Positions 26,921-35,120 of a stretch of DNA of 64,000 nucleotides are shown here, piece after piece. Below the pieces are notes generated by a model. The model ran no database searches, had not been told where the DNA came from, and saw only the letters and a list, made by a program, of their open reading frames with translations. The stretch's first letter is position 1. Each line of letters begins with the position of its first letter. The stretch is taken from contig JAFAAV010000037.1 in assembly GCA_023426375.1 (NCBI GenBank), forward strand, positions 1 to 64,000, written 5' to 3'. The stretch is from Actinomycetes bacterium. GTDB taxonomy: Bacteria > Actinomycetota > Actinomycetes > Actinomycetales > Micrococcaceae. A program made the position numbers and the translations under genes.

Positions 26921-28000
26921 TTATTTCCCCTTGTAGTCACAAACGATCTGTTCGCACAGCTGTCCCCACTGTGGTGCCAGGATTTCCGGCGTAAAGTTCT
27001 TGCTCGCGTGTTCGTAGGCGGCAGCACCCAGGGATTCGCGCAGTTCCGGGTCAACCAGGTCTCGCAGTGCTGCGGCGAGCTCGGGGGCAGATCCGGCTTT
27101 CACATGAAGTGCTGAGTTCCCCGTCGCCCAGGTGATGGTCGGCAAATCTGAAGCAACAATCGCGCGGCCGGCGGCCATTGCATCAAGAAGCTTGGCGGGT
27201 AACTGCGCGCGGGACCATGAATAGTCCTCGCTGGGCACCGCAATGATGTCTGCACCTGAAACAAGTCTCTTGCCTTCAGCGATTCCCGTGGTGCCTAACC
27301 AGGTCTCCCAGGCGTGAACTTCTTCGGGGGGATCGTCGGTGATCTCAAGTGTGACCCCAAGATCCGCCACTTCTGAGACAGCCGCACGAAGAACGTCTAT
27401 ACCTTTGTGGCCTCGAACCGATCCGACAAATCGGACGACCGGAGACGTCCCGGTGGACTCCCTTCGCTCGGGCACTATTTCTCTGACGTGCGGAATGATA
27501 TTGCCACCGTAGATTCCCTGCAGTACGGGATTCGAGACTGTGATTCCATGTGCCCGAGCCACTTTCTTGGCCAACCCTCTAAGTTGCCGATACTCAGGTT
27601 TGGCGATCCATCGGGCTGTTCGTTCCCACCGAGGCTTCCATGTCGTTCTGACTTCAATATCTGGGTCGTCGATGTCGAGGAGGATTGGCACCTTCGCGCG
27701 TTCGCTCACTTCTAGCGCGACACCGTAGGAGGTCAAGAGCGGTTTCACCGCCACGATCAAGTCCGCCTGGGATGCAACGCGAACCAGGTCGTCCAGAACT
27801 AGGTCTCGCAGTTTGTCGTTGTCCGGGATATGGCAATATTCGGCCATGTCACTATCGGCGAGCGGAGCCCAGATCCGGCGGCCCTTCACACCGTAGATAT
27901 CTGCCTGCCATCCGAGGTTCCGTGCCAACATCCAAAGGCACCATGTGCGCCCCAGCGAGTTATTCTCGAAATTGGGGGTAATCATCATGATTCGCGTCAT
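26921..28000 (-). CDS. Glycosyltransferase family 4
   Basis: A 359-residue GT-B glycosyltransferase. The N-terminal domain has NNSLGRTWCLWMLARNLG and the linker region VRFVGSVRGHKGIDVL starts the second Rossmann domain. IAVPSEDYSWSRAQLPAKLL followed by DAMAAGRAIVASDLPTI is the nucleotide-sugar-binding segment. The ATG overlaps the flippase stop by four bases. Substrates are unknown. Confidence 0.86.
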   Translation of the reverse strand: MTRIMMITPNFENNSLGRTWCLWMLARNLGWQADIYGVKGRRIWAPLADSDMAEYCHIPDNDKLRDLVLDDLVRVASQADLIVAVKPLLTSYGVALEVSERAKVPILLDIDDPDIEVRTTWKPRWERTARWIAKPEYRQLRGLAKKVARAHGITVSNPVLQGIYGGNIIPHVREIVPERRESTGTSPVVRFVGSVRGHKGIDVLRAAVSEVADLGVTLEITDDPPEEVHAWETWLGTTGIAEGKRLVSGADIIAVPSEDYSWSRAQLPAKLLDAMAAGRAIVASDLPTITWATGNSALHVKAGSAPELAAALRDLVDPELRESLGAAAYEHASKNFTPEILAPQWGQLCEQIVCDYKGK

Positions 28001-29487
28001 GAGGTAGCTCCCTTATTCTTCCTTCGTGAAAGTCGGGCTTTCAGACCGAGGACCTCCGCAATATCGAGGATTGACCGTCGTGTCGAGGATCGATGAACCA
28101 GCGCACTAACCGCCCCCCACATCAGAGCAAAGGACAGCGAGCCAACCACAAGGAGTGGAATCCCGGACAACCCCGACCAACGCAGCACGAGATAGGCAAG
28201 GACTCCCCAACCACTGGCATGTAGCGCGGGCACCAAGGTGAGGAGCTGACTTCTTATTTGAACTCCCGTGAGTTTTCGTTGCACGAGAAGCATCACAGGT
28301 ACGAGGGCCATGCCGGCAACTAGATAGCCGACCGCGACACCCATCACGCCGCCAAGGAGTCCGATACAAATACCCGTTACTTGCACTGCGGTGGCGAGAA
28401 TCTCAATCCGGAGGTTCAATTTCGCGCGACCCAAACCGCGCATCAGTGCCGGTGTTATGTAAAAAATCGTCTCTCGCGCGCCTGCAATGGCGAGGATCGA
28501 TATGAGCGGGGCTGCGGCCATCCAGGCGTCACCCAGGATCAGACGGACCGCTTCCGGAGCGGCTACGGCGGCAAGCGCCATGGCCGGTATGGTGACGAAG
28601 GCCAACAGTCTTGTGGAGGCCATCAGAAGCTCGCGTACTTCCAGCAGGTTGCCCTGTGCGCGTGAGAAGCGCGGGAACATCACCCTGTTTACCGTTTGCC
28701 CGATGAATTGAACCGGGATGACCAGGACTCGATAAGCCATGGCGTAGATGGCCAGCGCATCCAGCCCCAGGAATCGACCCACCAGAATGTTGTCCAAGTT
28801 CCGAGAACAGTACGCCAACGTATTGGCCGCGAAGATCCTTGCTCCGAAAGCGACCAAATCTTTGAAAGCCTCGGTCGACCAGCCGGGTATGCCGCTCCTA
28901 ATTGCTAGCTGCAGCCCCACAACGGTGATGAGGTCGGTAAGCAATACCTGCCATAGCACTGCGTCGTAACGGGCGCCTGCGAGTGCAGCAATAATTCCGG
29001 CGCTGACACCTACTACTGCCGCTATGGACTCCGTTATCGCTAACGGCTTGAACCTGAGGTTGCGCACGATCAAGGCACGCGGGGTAACGGCCAAGCCCTT
29101 GAGAATCATCGCAATTCCCAAGATTGTGTATATGTGTTGTAAGGCCGAAGATCCGAAGAACTGTGCGATCCAACCCGAAGATGCCCAGACGGCCCCGCCC
29201 AGTATCAGCGCGCTGACCAGGTTGATGGTCGTAGTGGTCTTGATGTGATCTTTTCTGAGCTCCGGCCGTTGGATGAGAGCGGAGGACAACCCAAGATCCA
29301 AGATCAACGGTGTCAGGACAACCAAAATCATGGCTGCCGAAATCACGCCGAAATCTTCCGGTCCCAAGATCCGCGCAATAATCAGAGCGCCCACGATTTG
29401 CGCCACTTGGCGAACACCCATGGAAAAAGTGTTCCAACGAACTGCTACGGCCGTTCTACCGCGCGGTGCCGTTGCGGACTCCCCCAT
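27997..29487 (-). CDS. Polysaccharide flippase of the MOP superfamily (Wzx-like)
   Basis: A 496-residue protein with 12 to 14 hydrophobic segments, beginning RWNTFSMGVRQVAQIVGALI and IARILGPEDFGVISAAMILV, the conserved entry of Wzx/RfbX exporters, which move lipid-linked repeat units across the membrane. The ATG at 29487 is chosen because GGGGGGA lies about seven bases upstream on the minus strand; an earlier in-frame start at 29535 lacks one. First gene of the flippase-GT4-GT2-polymerase operon, which together with the Wzz-like protein makes a Wzx/Wzy-type pathway. Confidence 0.88.
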   Translation of the reverse strand: MGESATAPRGRTAVAVRWNTFSMGVRQVAQIVGALIIARILGPEDFGVISAAMILVVLTPLILDLGLSSALIQRPELRKDHIKTTTTINLVSALILGGAVWASSGWIAQFFGSSALQHIYTILGIAMILKGLAVTPRALIVRNLRFKPLAITESIAAVVGVSAGIIAALAGARYDAVLWQVLLTDLITVVGLQLAIRSGIPGWSTEAFKDLVAFGARIFAANTLAYCSRNLDNILVGRFLGLDALAIYAMAYRVLVIPVQFIGQTVNRVMFPRFSRAQGNLLEVRELLMASTRLLAFVTIPAMALAAVAAPEAVRLILGDAWMAAAPLISILAIAGARETIFYITPALMRGLGRAKLNLRIEILATAVQVTGICIGLLGGVMGVAVGYLVAGMALVPVMLLVQRKLTGVQIRSQLLTLVPALHASGWGVLAYLVLRWSGLSGIPLLVVGSLSFALMWGAVSALVHRSSTRRSILDIAEVLGLKARLSRRKNKGATS

Positions 29488-29589
29488 AGAAATTTCCCCC
29501 CAAATGCCCAGAGCCGACTCTCCCCAGGCCGACACTCTCTTCTTCCTAAACTACGTCAAGTCAGCGCCGGGCAAGACAACATACACAAG

Positions 29590-29632
29590 TGTCATGCGGG
29601 CCCTTTTAAGGGGACACTGGGCCCGCATGACA
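29590..29632 (-). terminator. Terminator between the beta-helix gene and the flippase operon
   Basis: TGTCATGCGGGCCC (29590-29603) pairs perfectly with GGGCCCGCATGACA (29619-29632), a 14-bp stem with a 15-base loop that contains its own nested CCCTTTTAAGGGG dyad. It lies 3' of the minus-strand beta-helix gene. Confidence 0.7.
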
Positions 29633-29680
29633 TGTTTGATTACTGCCCGCTCGAGCAGGGTTCGTTGAGATCGACCCGTC

Positions 29681-30772
29681 TTAGCTCAGCTCGATCCGCC
29701 AAATGGTCACGGGCTTTCCAGCGCCATTCACGTTGCGGCTGATGTGGTCAGGGCCGGTGGACGTGCGGATCCCGGTTGCTGACATGTCCGGGGTGATCAC
29801 GATTGAACGTGGTTGCTTCGAACCAGCCAAGAAGGTGGAGGGGTTCCCACCCAGGAAGCGGTTGCCTTCAATGCGGCCCACGTTGGTTCCGTGGTGGTGA
29901 CCCCTAATGACATTGACGGACTGCGCACCGTGTTTCATCCAGTTGTCTCGGATCTGACAATTGGTCACCGTCGAGAGAACCGGAGTGATACCGATGCACT
30001 GTCCGGGAACCGAATTACTACTAGCGAATTCATTCGGTCGTGGGCTTGCGTTGGCCTTGAGCCCGACCCCCACGGCAGGTGAGGGGTTGGCAGACAAGTA
30101 GTTACCCCGAATCACATCCCAGCTACCACCTTGGTGCTGGATGCAATCGTTATGGGTCCGTCGGTCACTGTGGTGGCTCACGGGCGTGAAGTACGTGAGG
30201 TTCTCGATGAGGTTCCCTTCGATGAGGCAAGAGGTGGATTTGCGCTCATGAGGGTTCATGATCCCCACCCCATCCACTACTTCGTGGATGTAGCAGCGGT
30301 AGACCCGCATGTGGTGGCCCTGCACTCCGGTGTAATAGGCACTCGGCCAGCGTGCATCGACGAACAACTCACAGAACTCGATACGCGCATCGCGGACACT
30401 GCGGTGCGTGCAATCGATCAAACCACGCGATGAGTTGATACCGCGCATACCGCGGACTTTGCAGTTTCGGACCGTGACTCGCGGAGCGCGAATCACAATG
30501 TCACCTTCGATGTCGAGGCCCTCAATGACCTGCCCCGGCTTATCCACGTAGATGCGGCCTTTGTGCTTGCGCAGTGAAGTTGTACGGGGTCCCACGTTGG
30601 ATCGAGTGGGTTTTGTGCTACCAAGAGTGAAGGCCGCTGCCGGTGCAGCAGATGCGGCGACGATACCGCCGCCCAGAACCGCAGCCGTAACTCCGAGTGC
30701 TGAACGGCGAGTAACCCGTTGCCTGAATAAAGGGGTGTGTTGCTCAGTGGTATTTCCGTAGTGATCCGTCAA
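29681..30772 (-). CDS. Secreted right-handed parallel beta-helix protein (pectate lyase-like fold)
   Basis: A 363-residue exported protein. The N-terminus has a likely twin-arginine signal (VTRRSALG then a long hydrophobic stretch, cleavage near AAPAAA). The mature part shows beta-helix rungs: EGLDIEGDIVIRAPRVTVRN, CKVRGMRGINSSRG, VRDARIEFCELFVD, SCLIEGNLIENL, WDVIRGNYLSAN and VGRIEGNRFLGG. Such folds belong to polysaccharide lyases, hydrolases and epimerases; catalytic residues cannot be assigned. TTG at 30772 is proposed as start since AAAGGA lies eight bases upstream and the Tat signal follows; a longer frame to 30955 has no signal-like start. Its place next to the flippase suggests trimming or binding of the local polysaccharide. 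Confidence 0.72.
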   Translation of the reverse strand: MTDHYGNTTEQHTPLFRQRVTRRSALGVTAAVLGGGIVAASAAPAAAFTLGSTKPTRSNVGPRTTSLRKHKGRIYVDKPGQVIEGLDIEGDIVIRAPRVTVRNCKVRGMRGINSSRGLIDCTHRSVRDARIEFCELFVDARWPSAYYTGVQGHHMRVYRCYIHEVVDGVGIMNPHERKSTSCLIEGNLIENLTYFTPVSHHSDRRTHNDCIQHQGGSWDVIRGNYLSANPSPAVGVGLKANASPRPNEFASSNSVPGQCIGITPVLSTVTNCQIRDNWMKHGAQSVNVIRGHHHGTNVGRIEGNRFLGGNPSTFLAGSKQPRSIVITPDMSATGIRTSTGPDHISRNVNGAGKPVTIWRIELS

Positions 30773-30960
30773 TGGGCCTGTCCTTTGCTCTCGTGAACGC
30801 AGCCCAGCGGTCTCACTCGTTCTGGATCGAAATAAAAATGCACTCAGGGGGTGAAGACCGCGCACAAGACTACCCAACACGGGGCTCAGGGGCGAATAAC
30901 ATGCAGTTCGATCCGCATGTGGGCTACTTCCGACCAGTGCTTTTACTTCAACCACCGAAA

Positions 30961-30994
30961 ACGCCGCGGCCCCGAGAACAGGGAGCCGCGGCGT
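30961..30994 (-). terminator. Rho-independent terminator of the IclR gene
   Basis: ACGCCGCGGC (30961-30970) pairs perfectly with GCCGCGGCGT (30985-30994), and in the minus direction it is followed by TTTTCGG. The right flank continues as CGTCGTC, the word shared with other terminators here. Confidence 0.75.
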
Positions 30995-31016
30995 CGTCGT
31001 CAGCTAGTGCAGTGTG

Positions 31017-31781
31017 TCAGGAACCGGCCGGTGTGAACTGGCTCGAAAGTTCCTGAGCTGCCTTGCGCAGCAGCGGGACGGCGCGATCGCCAAAGTCCCA
31101 GTCCACGCGCGTGGTGGGCCCGGAGACCGAGATCGCGGTGGGCGTGGGGGCGTTGGGCAGGGCCATGGAGAAGCAGCGCACGCCGATCTCCTGCTCCTCG
31201 TCATCAATGGCGTAACCGCGTTCGCGAATCTTTTCGAGATCGGCCAGCAGGTCGTCCACGGTGCCCAAGCTCTTGGGCGTGGGAGTGGTCATGCCCATCG
31301 AGTGCACGATGGACACCACTTGCTGCTCCGGGAGCGTGGCCAGGATGGCTTTACCCACGCCGGTGTTGTGCAGGGGTGCGCGGCGGCCCACCTCGGTGAA
31401 CATGCGCATCGAATGCTGGGACTGCGCCTGGCCCACGTACACGACCATGCGGCCGTCGAGCACGGCCATGTTGGCGGATTCGCCCAGTTCCTGAACGAGC
31501 TGCTGCAGGACGGGCTGCGCGTAGGTACCCAGTTGCAGGCTGGCTGTATAACCCAGGCGAATCAGGCCAGGCCCCAGGGCGTAGCTGCGGTTGGGGAGCT
31601 GGCGCACGTAACCCAGGGGCACCAGGGTGCGCAGCAAACGGTGAATGGTGGGCAGCGGGAGTTCGGCCTTGTTCGCCAGCTCGCTCAGGGAGGACTCTCC
31701 CCCGGAGGCAGTGATGATGTTCAGCAGGTCGAACACTCGCTCGACCGACTGGACTCCTCCCCCAGTTTTACCTTCTGCCAT
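31017..31781 (-). CDS. IclR family transcriptional regulator (AllR-like)
   Basis: A repressor-type protein of about 254 residues: an N-terminal winged helix (QSVERVFDLLNIITASGGES, LSELANKAELPLPTIHRLLR) and a C-terminal effector domain (ANMAVLDGRMVVYVGQAQSQ, PLHNTGVGKAILA, the DDEEQEIGVRCFSMALP signature). It is divergent from malic enzyme and next to the ureide genes, so an AllR-like role sensing glyoxylate or a ureide is likely (AllR of E. coli binds glyoxylate). The ATG at 31781 gives the usual N-terminus; an in-frame ATG at 31847 would add 22 residues and cannot be excluded. The palindrome GTGGAAACTTTTTTCCAC in the shared intergenic region is the likely operator. Confidence 0.88.
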   Translation of the reverse strand: MAEGKTGGGVQSVERVFDLLNIITASGGESSLSELANKAELPLPTIHRLLRTLVPLGYVRQLPNRSYALGPGLIRLGYTASLQLGTYAQPVLQQLVQELGESANMAVLDGRMVVYVGQAQSQHSMRMFTEVGRRAPLHNTGVGKAILATLPEQQVVSIVHSMGMTTPTPKSLGTVDDLLADLEKIRERGYAIDDEEQEIGVRCFSMALPNAPTPTAISVSGPTTRVDWDFGDRAVPLLRKAAQELSSQFTPAGS

Positions 31782-31846
31782 GGTGCCAACTCGCTTTCCG
31801 TCATGGATGGGTGGCCCCCTCCGGGACGGTCCATCCGATGTCACCA

Positions 31847-31925
31847 TGTGAAATAAGTCTCACACGGGTCTTGTCTTTCGCCCTAGACTACATCTACGAT
31901 TCAAGAAGTGGAAACTTTTTTCCAC
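31847..31925 (+). promoter_or_regulatory. Malic enzyme promoter with IclR-type operator
   Basis: TTGTCT (31871-31876), then 18 bases, then TACGAT (31895-31900) form a promoter. Eight bases after the -10 box lies an 18-bp perfect palindrome GTGGAAACTTTTTTCCAC (31908-31925), the best-conserved member of the YGGAA-N6-TTCCR set. A further dyad, TGTGA-N8-TCACA (31847-31864), overlaps the alternative start of the IclR gene. The operator could control both divergent genes. Confidence 0.65.
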
Positions 31926-31982
31926 AATGCGGATAACGAAGTGGAGCGAGGGTTCCGCTCAGTCTGAAAGGAACATCAACAG

Positions 31983-33374
31983 ATGTCTACACCCAGCCCC
32001 GGATACTCCATGGTCCTGCGCGTTGAAGCACCCGCTACGTTCAACTCGACCAGTGAAATCACCACCGCAGCCGCCGCTGCCGGCGCCCAGGTGACCGCAT
32101 TGGACATTGTCGAATCGCACCCCACCAGCGTGGTCATCGACATCAGCTGCAACGTCTCGAACGCAGAACACCGCGACGAAGTCCGGGATGCGCTCAACGC
32201 GCTGGACGGCGTGACCGTCCACAAGATCTCCGACCGCACCTTCCTGATCCACCTGGGCGGCAAGATCGAGGTCACCCCGCGCGTCTCCCTGCGTAACCGT
32301 GACGATCTCTCCCGCGCTTATACACCCGGTGTTGCCCGCGTGTGCACGGCCATTGCCGAGAACCCGGAGGACGCTCGCCGTCTGACCATCAAGCGCAACA
32401 CCGTGGCCGTGGTCACGGATGGAACTGCCGTGCTCGGCCTGGGCGATATCGGCCCCGCCGCCGCCCTGCCCGTCATGGAAGGCAAGGCCGCCCTCTTCAA
32501 GGCCTTCGCAGACGTGGACGCCTGGCCCGTGTGCTTGGACACCAAGGACACCGAAGAGATCATCAGCATCGTCAAGGCCATGGCACCTGTCTACGGCGGC
32601 GTGAACCTCGAGGACATCGCGGCACCGCGCTGCTTCGAAATCGAAGCCCGTTTGCGTGAAGAACTCGACATCCCGGTCTTCCACGATGACCAGCACGGCA
32701 CCGCCATCGTGACCCTGGCAGCCCTCTACAACGCCCTGCGCGTGGTCAACAAGAACATCGAGGACGTCAAGGTTGTCGTCTCCGGTGTGGGCGCTGCAGG
32801 CAACGCCATCATCCAGTTGCTGCTCGCCAACGGCGTGGCCAACGTGATCGCGTGCTCGCGCAACGGCGCCATCCACTCCGGTGAGACCTACACCGATCCC
32901 CACCGGACGTGGCTGGCCGAGAACACCAACAAGGACAACTTCACCGGCTCGCTCAAGGAAGCCGTGGCCGGCGCGGATGTCTTCATCGGCGTGTCCGCAC
33001 CCAACGTGCTCGACGGCAATGACATCGCCACCATGGCCGACGGCGCCATTGTGTTCGCCATGGCCAACCCGGACCCCGAGGTGCACCCGGCCGAAGCCGC
33101 CGAGCACGCCGCCGTGGTGGCCACCGGCCGAAGCGACTTCCCGAACCAGATCAACAACGTGCTCGCCTTCCCGGGCCTGTTCCGCGGCCTGTTGGACGCC
33201 GGAGCCTCGGACATCACGTCCGAGATGCTCGTGGCCGCGGCCAAGGCCATTGCGGACTGCGTGGAGCCGGACGAGCGCAACGCGAGCTTCATCGTCCCCA
33301 GCGTGTTCGACCCCAACGTGGCGCCGGCCGTTGCGGAAGCGGTCAAGAACACCGCACTGGGCATCGAAGGCTAG
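31983..33374 (+). CDS. NAD(P)-dependent malic enzyme with N-terminal ACT-like domain
   Basis: A 463-residue enzyme for oxidative decarboxylation of malate to pyruvate. The first 75 or so residues form an ACT-like domain (YSMVLRVEAPATFNSTSEIT), usual in actinobacterial malic enzymes and probably a ligand sensor. The catalytic part has YTPGVARVCTAIAENPEDA, the malate-site KGNTVAVVTDG-type block (here KRNTVAVVTDG), NLEDIAAPRCFEIEARLRE, PVFHDDQHGTAIV (metal-binding Asp) and the Rossmann motif VVSGVGAAGNAI. With malate synthase downstream, it turns glyoxylate-derived malate into pyruvate. A 12-bp hairpin follows before malate synthase. Confidence 0.94.
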   Translation: MSTPSPGYSMVLRVEAPATFNSTSEITTAAAAAGAQVTALDIVESHPTSVVIDISCNVSNAEHRDEVRDALNALDGVTVHKISDRTFLIHLGGKIEVTPRVSLRNRDDLSRAYTPGVARVCTAIAENPEDARRLTIKRNTVAVVTDGTAVLGLGDIGPAAALPVMEGKAALFKAFADVDAWPVCLDTKDTEEIISIVKAMAPVYGGVNLEDIAAPRCFEIEARLREELDIPVFHDDQHGTAIVTLAALYNALRVVNKNIEDVKVVVSGVGAAGNAIIQLLLANGVANVIACSRNGAIHSGETYTDPHRTWLAENTNKDNFTGSLKEAVAGADVFIGVSAPNVLDGNDIATMADGAIVFAMANPDPEVHPAEAAEHAAVVATGRSDFPNQINNVLAFPGLFRGLLDAGASDITSEMLVAAAKAIADCVEPDERNASFIVPSVFDPNVAPAVAEAVKNTALGIEG

Positions 33375-33394
33375 TCACGCAAGAAACCTGAGGA

Positions 33395-33429
33395 GCGGCG
33401 TCGTCGCCTACCAAGGACGACGACGCCGC
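33395..33429 (+). terminator. Intra-operon hairpin between malic enzyme and malate synthase
   Basis: GCGGCGTCGTCG (33395-33406) and CGACGACGCCGC (33418-33429) form a perfect 12-bp stem with an 11-base loop. It has the same arm sequence as the terminator at 9612 and no U-run. Malate synthase starts 83 bases on, so read-through or a separate promoter is needed. Confidence 0.7.
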
Positions 33430-33512
33430 CCACCCGCCGCTTCGAGCACGACCGAGCGATGCCGGCGAGACGAAGCAACACCAGCACTACACGTACTTTC
33501 CAGGAGGCAACC

Positions 33513-35120
33513 ATGACCATTACTCACAACACCCCGCAGAACGTGGCCGCGGCCGGCGAGATCCTCAGCGACGAGGCCCTCGCGTTCGTCGAGGCGCTGC
33601 ACGAGAAGTTCAACGATCGCCGCGAAGAGCTGCTTGGCCGGCGCGTCACCGCACGCGGACAGGCCGCCTCGACCGGCACCCTGGATTTCCCGGAGGAGAC
33701 CCGCGAGGTCCGCGAGGGTGACTGGCAGGTTGCTCCGGCGCCCAAGGCCCTGCAGGACCGCCGCGTGGAAATGACCGGACCGGCGTCCCCGGCCAAGATG
33801 GCCATCAACGCGCTGAACTCCGGCGCCAAGGTGTGGCTGGCCGACCTCGAGGACGCTGCGAGCCCCAGCTGGGCGAACCAGATCGACGCGATCGCCAACC
33901 TGCGCGACGCCGCCCGCGGCACCCTGGCCTTCACCTCGCCCGAGGGCAAGGAGTACAAGCTGCGCGAGGACGCGCCGCTCGCCGTGGTCGTGACCCGCCC
34001 CCGCGGCTGGCACCTGCCCGAGCACAACATCACCGTGAACGGCAAGGAAGGCTCCGGTTCGCTCACGGACTTCGGCCTGCACTTCTTCCACACCGCCAAG
34101 CAGCTGCTGGAGAACGGTCACGGACCGTACTACTACCTACCCAAGATGGAGTCCTACCTCGAGGCTCGCCTGTGGAATGACGTGTTCACGTTCGCCGAGG
34201 AGTACCTGGGCATCGAACACGGCACCATTCGTGCCACGGTGCTCATCGAAACCATCCCCGCCGCGTTCCAGATGGACGAGATCCTCTACGAACTGCGCGA
34301 TCACGCGTCCGGCCTCAACGCCGGCCGTTGGGACTACCTGTTCTCGATCATCAAGTACTTCCGCGACGCCGGTGACAAGTTCATCCTGGCCGACCGTTCC
34401 TCTGTCACCATGACCGCACCGCTCATGCGCGCCTACACCGAACTGCTCGTGCAGACCTGCCACAAGCGCGGCGCATTCGCGATGGGTGGCATGGCCGCCT
34501 TCATCCCCTCCCGCAAGGACGAAGAGGTCAACCGTGCGGCCTTCGAGAAGGTTCGCAACGACAAGACCCGCGAAGCCAACGACGGCTTCGACGGCTCCTG
34601 GGTCGCCCACCCGGACCTCGTGCCCGTGTGCAAGGAAGTCTTCGACGGCGTGCTCGACGGCAAGCCCAACCAGGTGGACCGCCAGCGCCCGGAGGTCTCC
34701 GTGACCGCCGAGCAGCTGCTGGACGTCCCCTCCGCCGGCGATCAGCGCACCGAGGCCGAGCTCAACGCCAATCTTTACGTGGCCATCCGCTACATCGCGG
34801 TCTGGTTGTCCGGCAACGGCGCCGTGGCCATTCACAACCTCATGGAGGACGCTGCCACCGCGGAAATCTCCCGCTCCCAGATCTGGCAGCAGATCAAGAA
34901 CGGTGTGGTCTACACCGACACCGGAAACACTGCAACGCGCGAGCTGGTCGCTGATGCACTGACCAAGCAACTGGAAGTGCTCAAGCAGGAAATCGACGCC
35001 GAGAACTACGAGAAGTGGTTCGTCCCGGCGGGCAAGCTCATCTCCGACATGGTCCTGAGCGACAACTACCCGGACTTCCTGACCCTGCCCGCGTACGACC
35101 TCATGGAAGGGGCCAAGTGA
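33513..35120 (+). CDS. aceB: Malate synthase A
   Basis: A 535-residue enzyme condensing glyoxylate and acetyl-CoA to malate. Family landmarks: KVWLADLEDAASPSWAN, PLAVVVTRPRGWHLPE, GPYYYLPKMESYLEARLWN, RATVLIETIPAAFQMDEILY, LNAGRWDYLFSIIK and the C-terminal NLMEDAATAEISRSQIWQ (catalytic Asp). The length is that of the A form. The ATG at 33513 follows CAGGAGG by six bases. The stop overlaps the GTG of the next gene (GTGA). Placement among ureide genes points to use of purine-derived glyoxylate; no isocitrate lyase gene is present in the window. Confidence 0.96.
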   Translation: MTITHNTPQNVAAAGEILSDEALAFVEALHEKFNDRREELLGRRVTARGQAASTGTLDFPEETREVREGDWQVAPAPKALQDRRVEMTGPASPAKMAINALNSGAKVWLADLEDAASPSWANQIDAIANLRDAARGTLAFTSPEGKEYKLREDAPLAVVVTRPRGWHLPEHNITVNGKEGSGSLTDFGLHFFHTAKQLLENGHGPYYYLPKMESYLEARLWNDVFTFAEEYLGIEHGTIRATVLIETIPAAFQMDEILYELRDHASGLNAGRWDYLFSIIKYFRDAGDKFILADRSSVTMTAPLMRAYTELLVQTCHKRGAFAMGGMAAFIPSRKDEEVNRAAFEKVRNDKTREANDGFDGSWVAHPDLVPVCKEVFDGVLDGKPNQVDRQRPEVSVTAEQLLDVPSAGDQRTEAELNANLYVAIRYIAVWLSGNGAVAIHNLMEDAATAEISRSQIWQQIKNGVVYTDTGNTATRELVADALTKQLEVLKQEIDAENYEKWFVPAGKLISDMVLSDNYPDFLTLPAYDLMEGAK

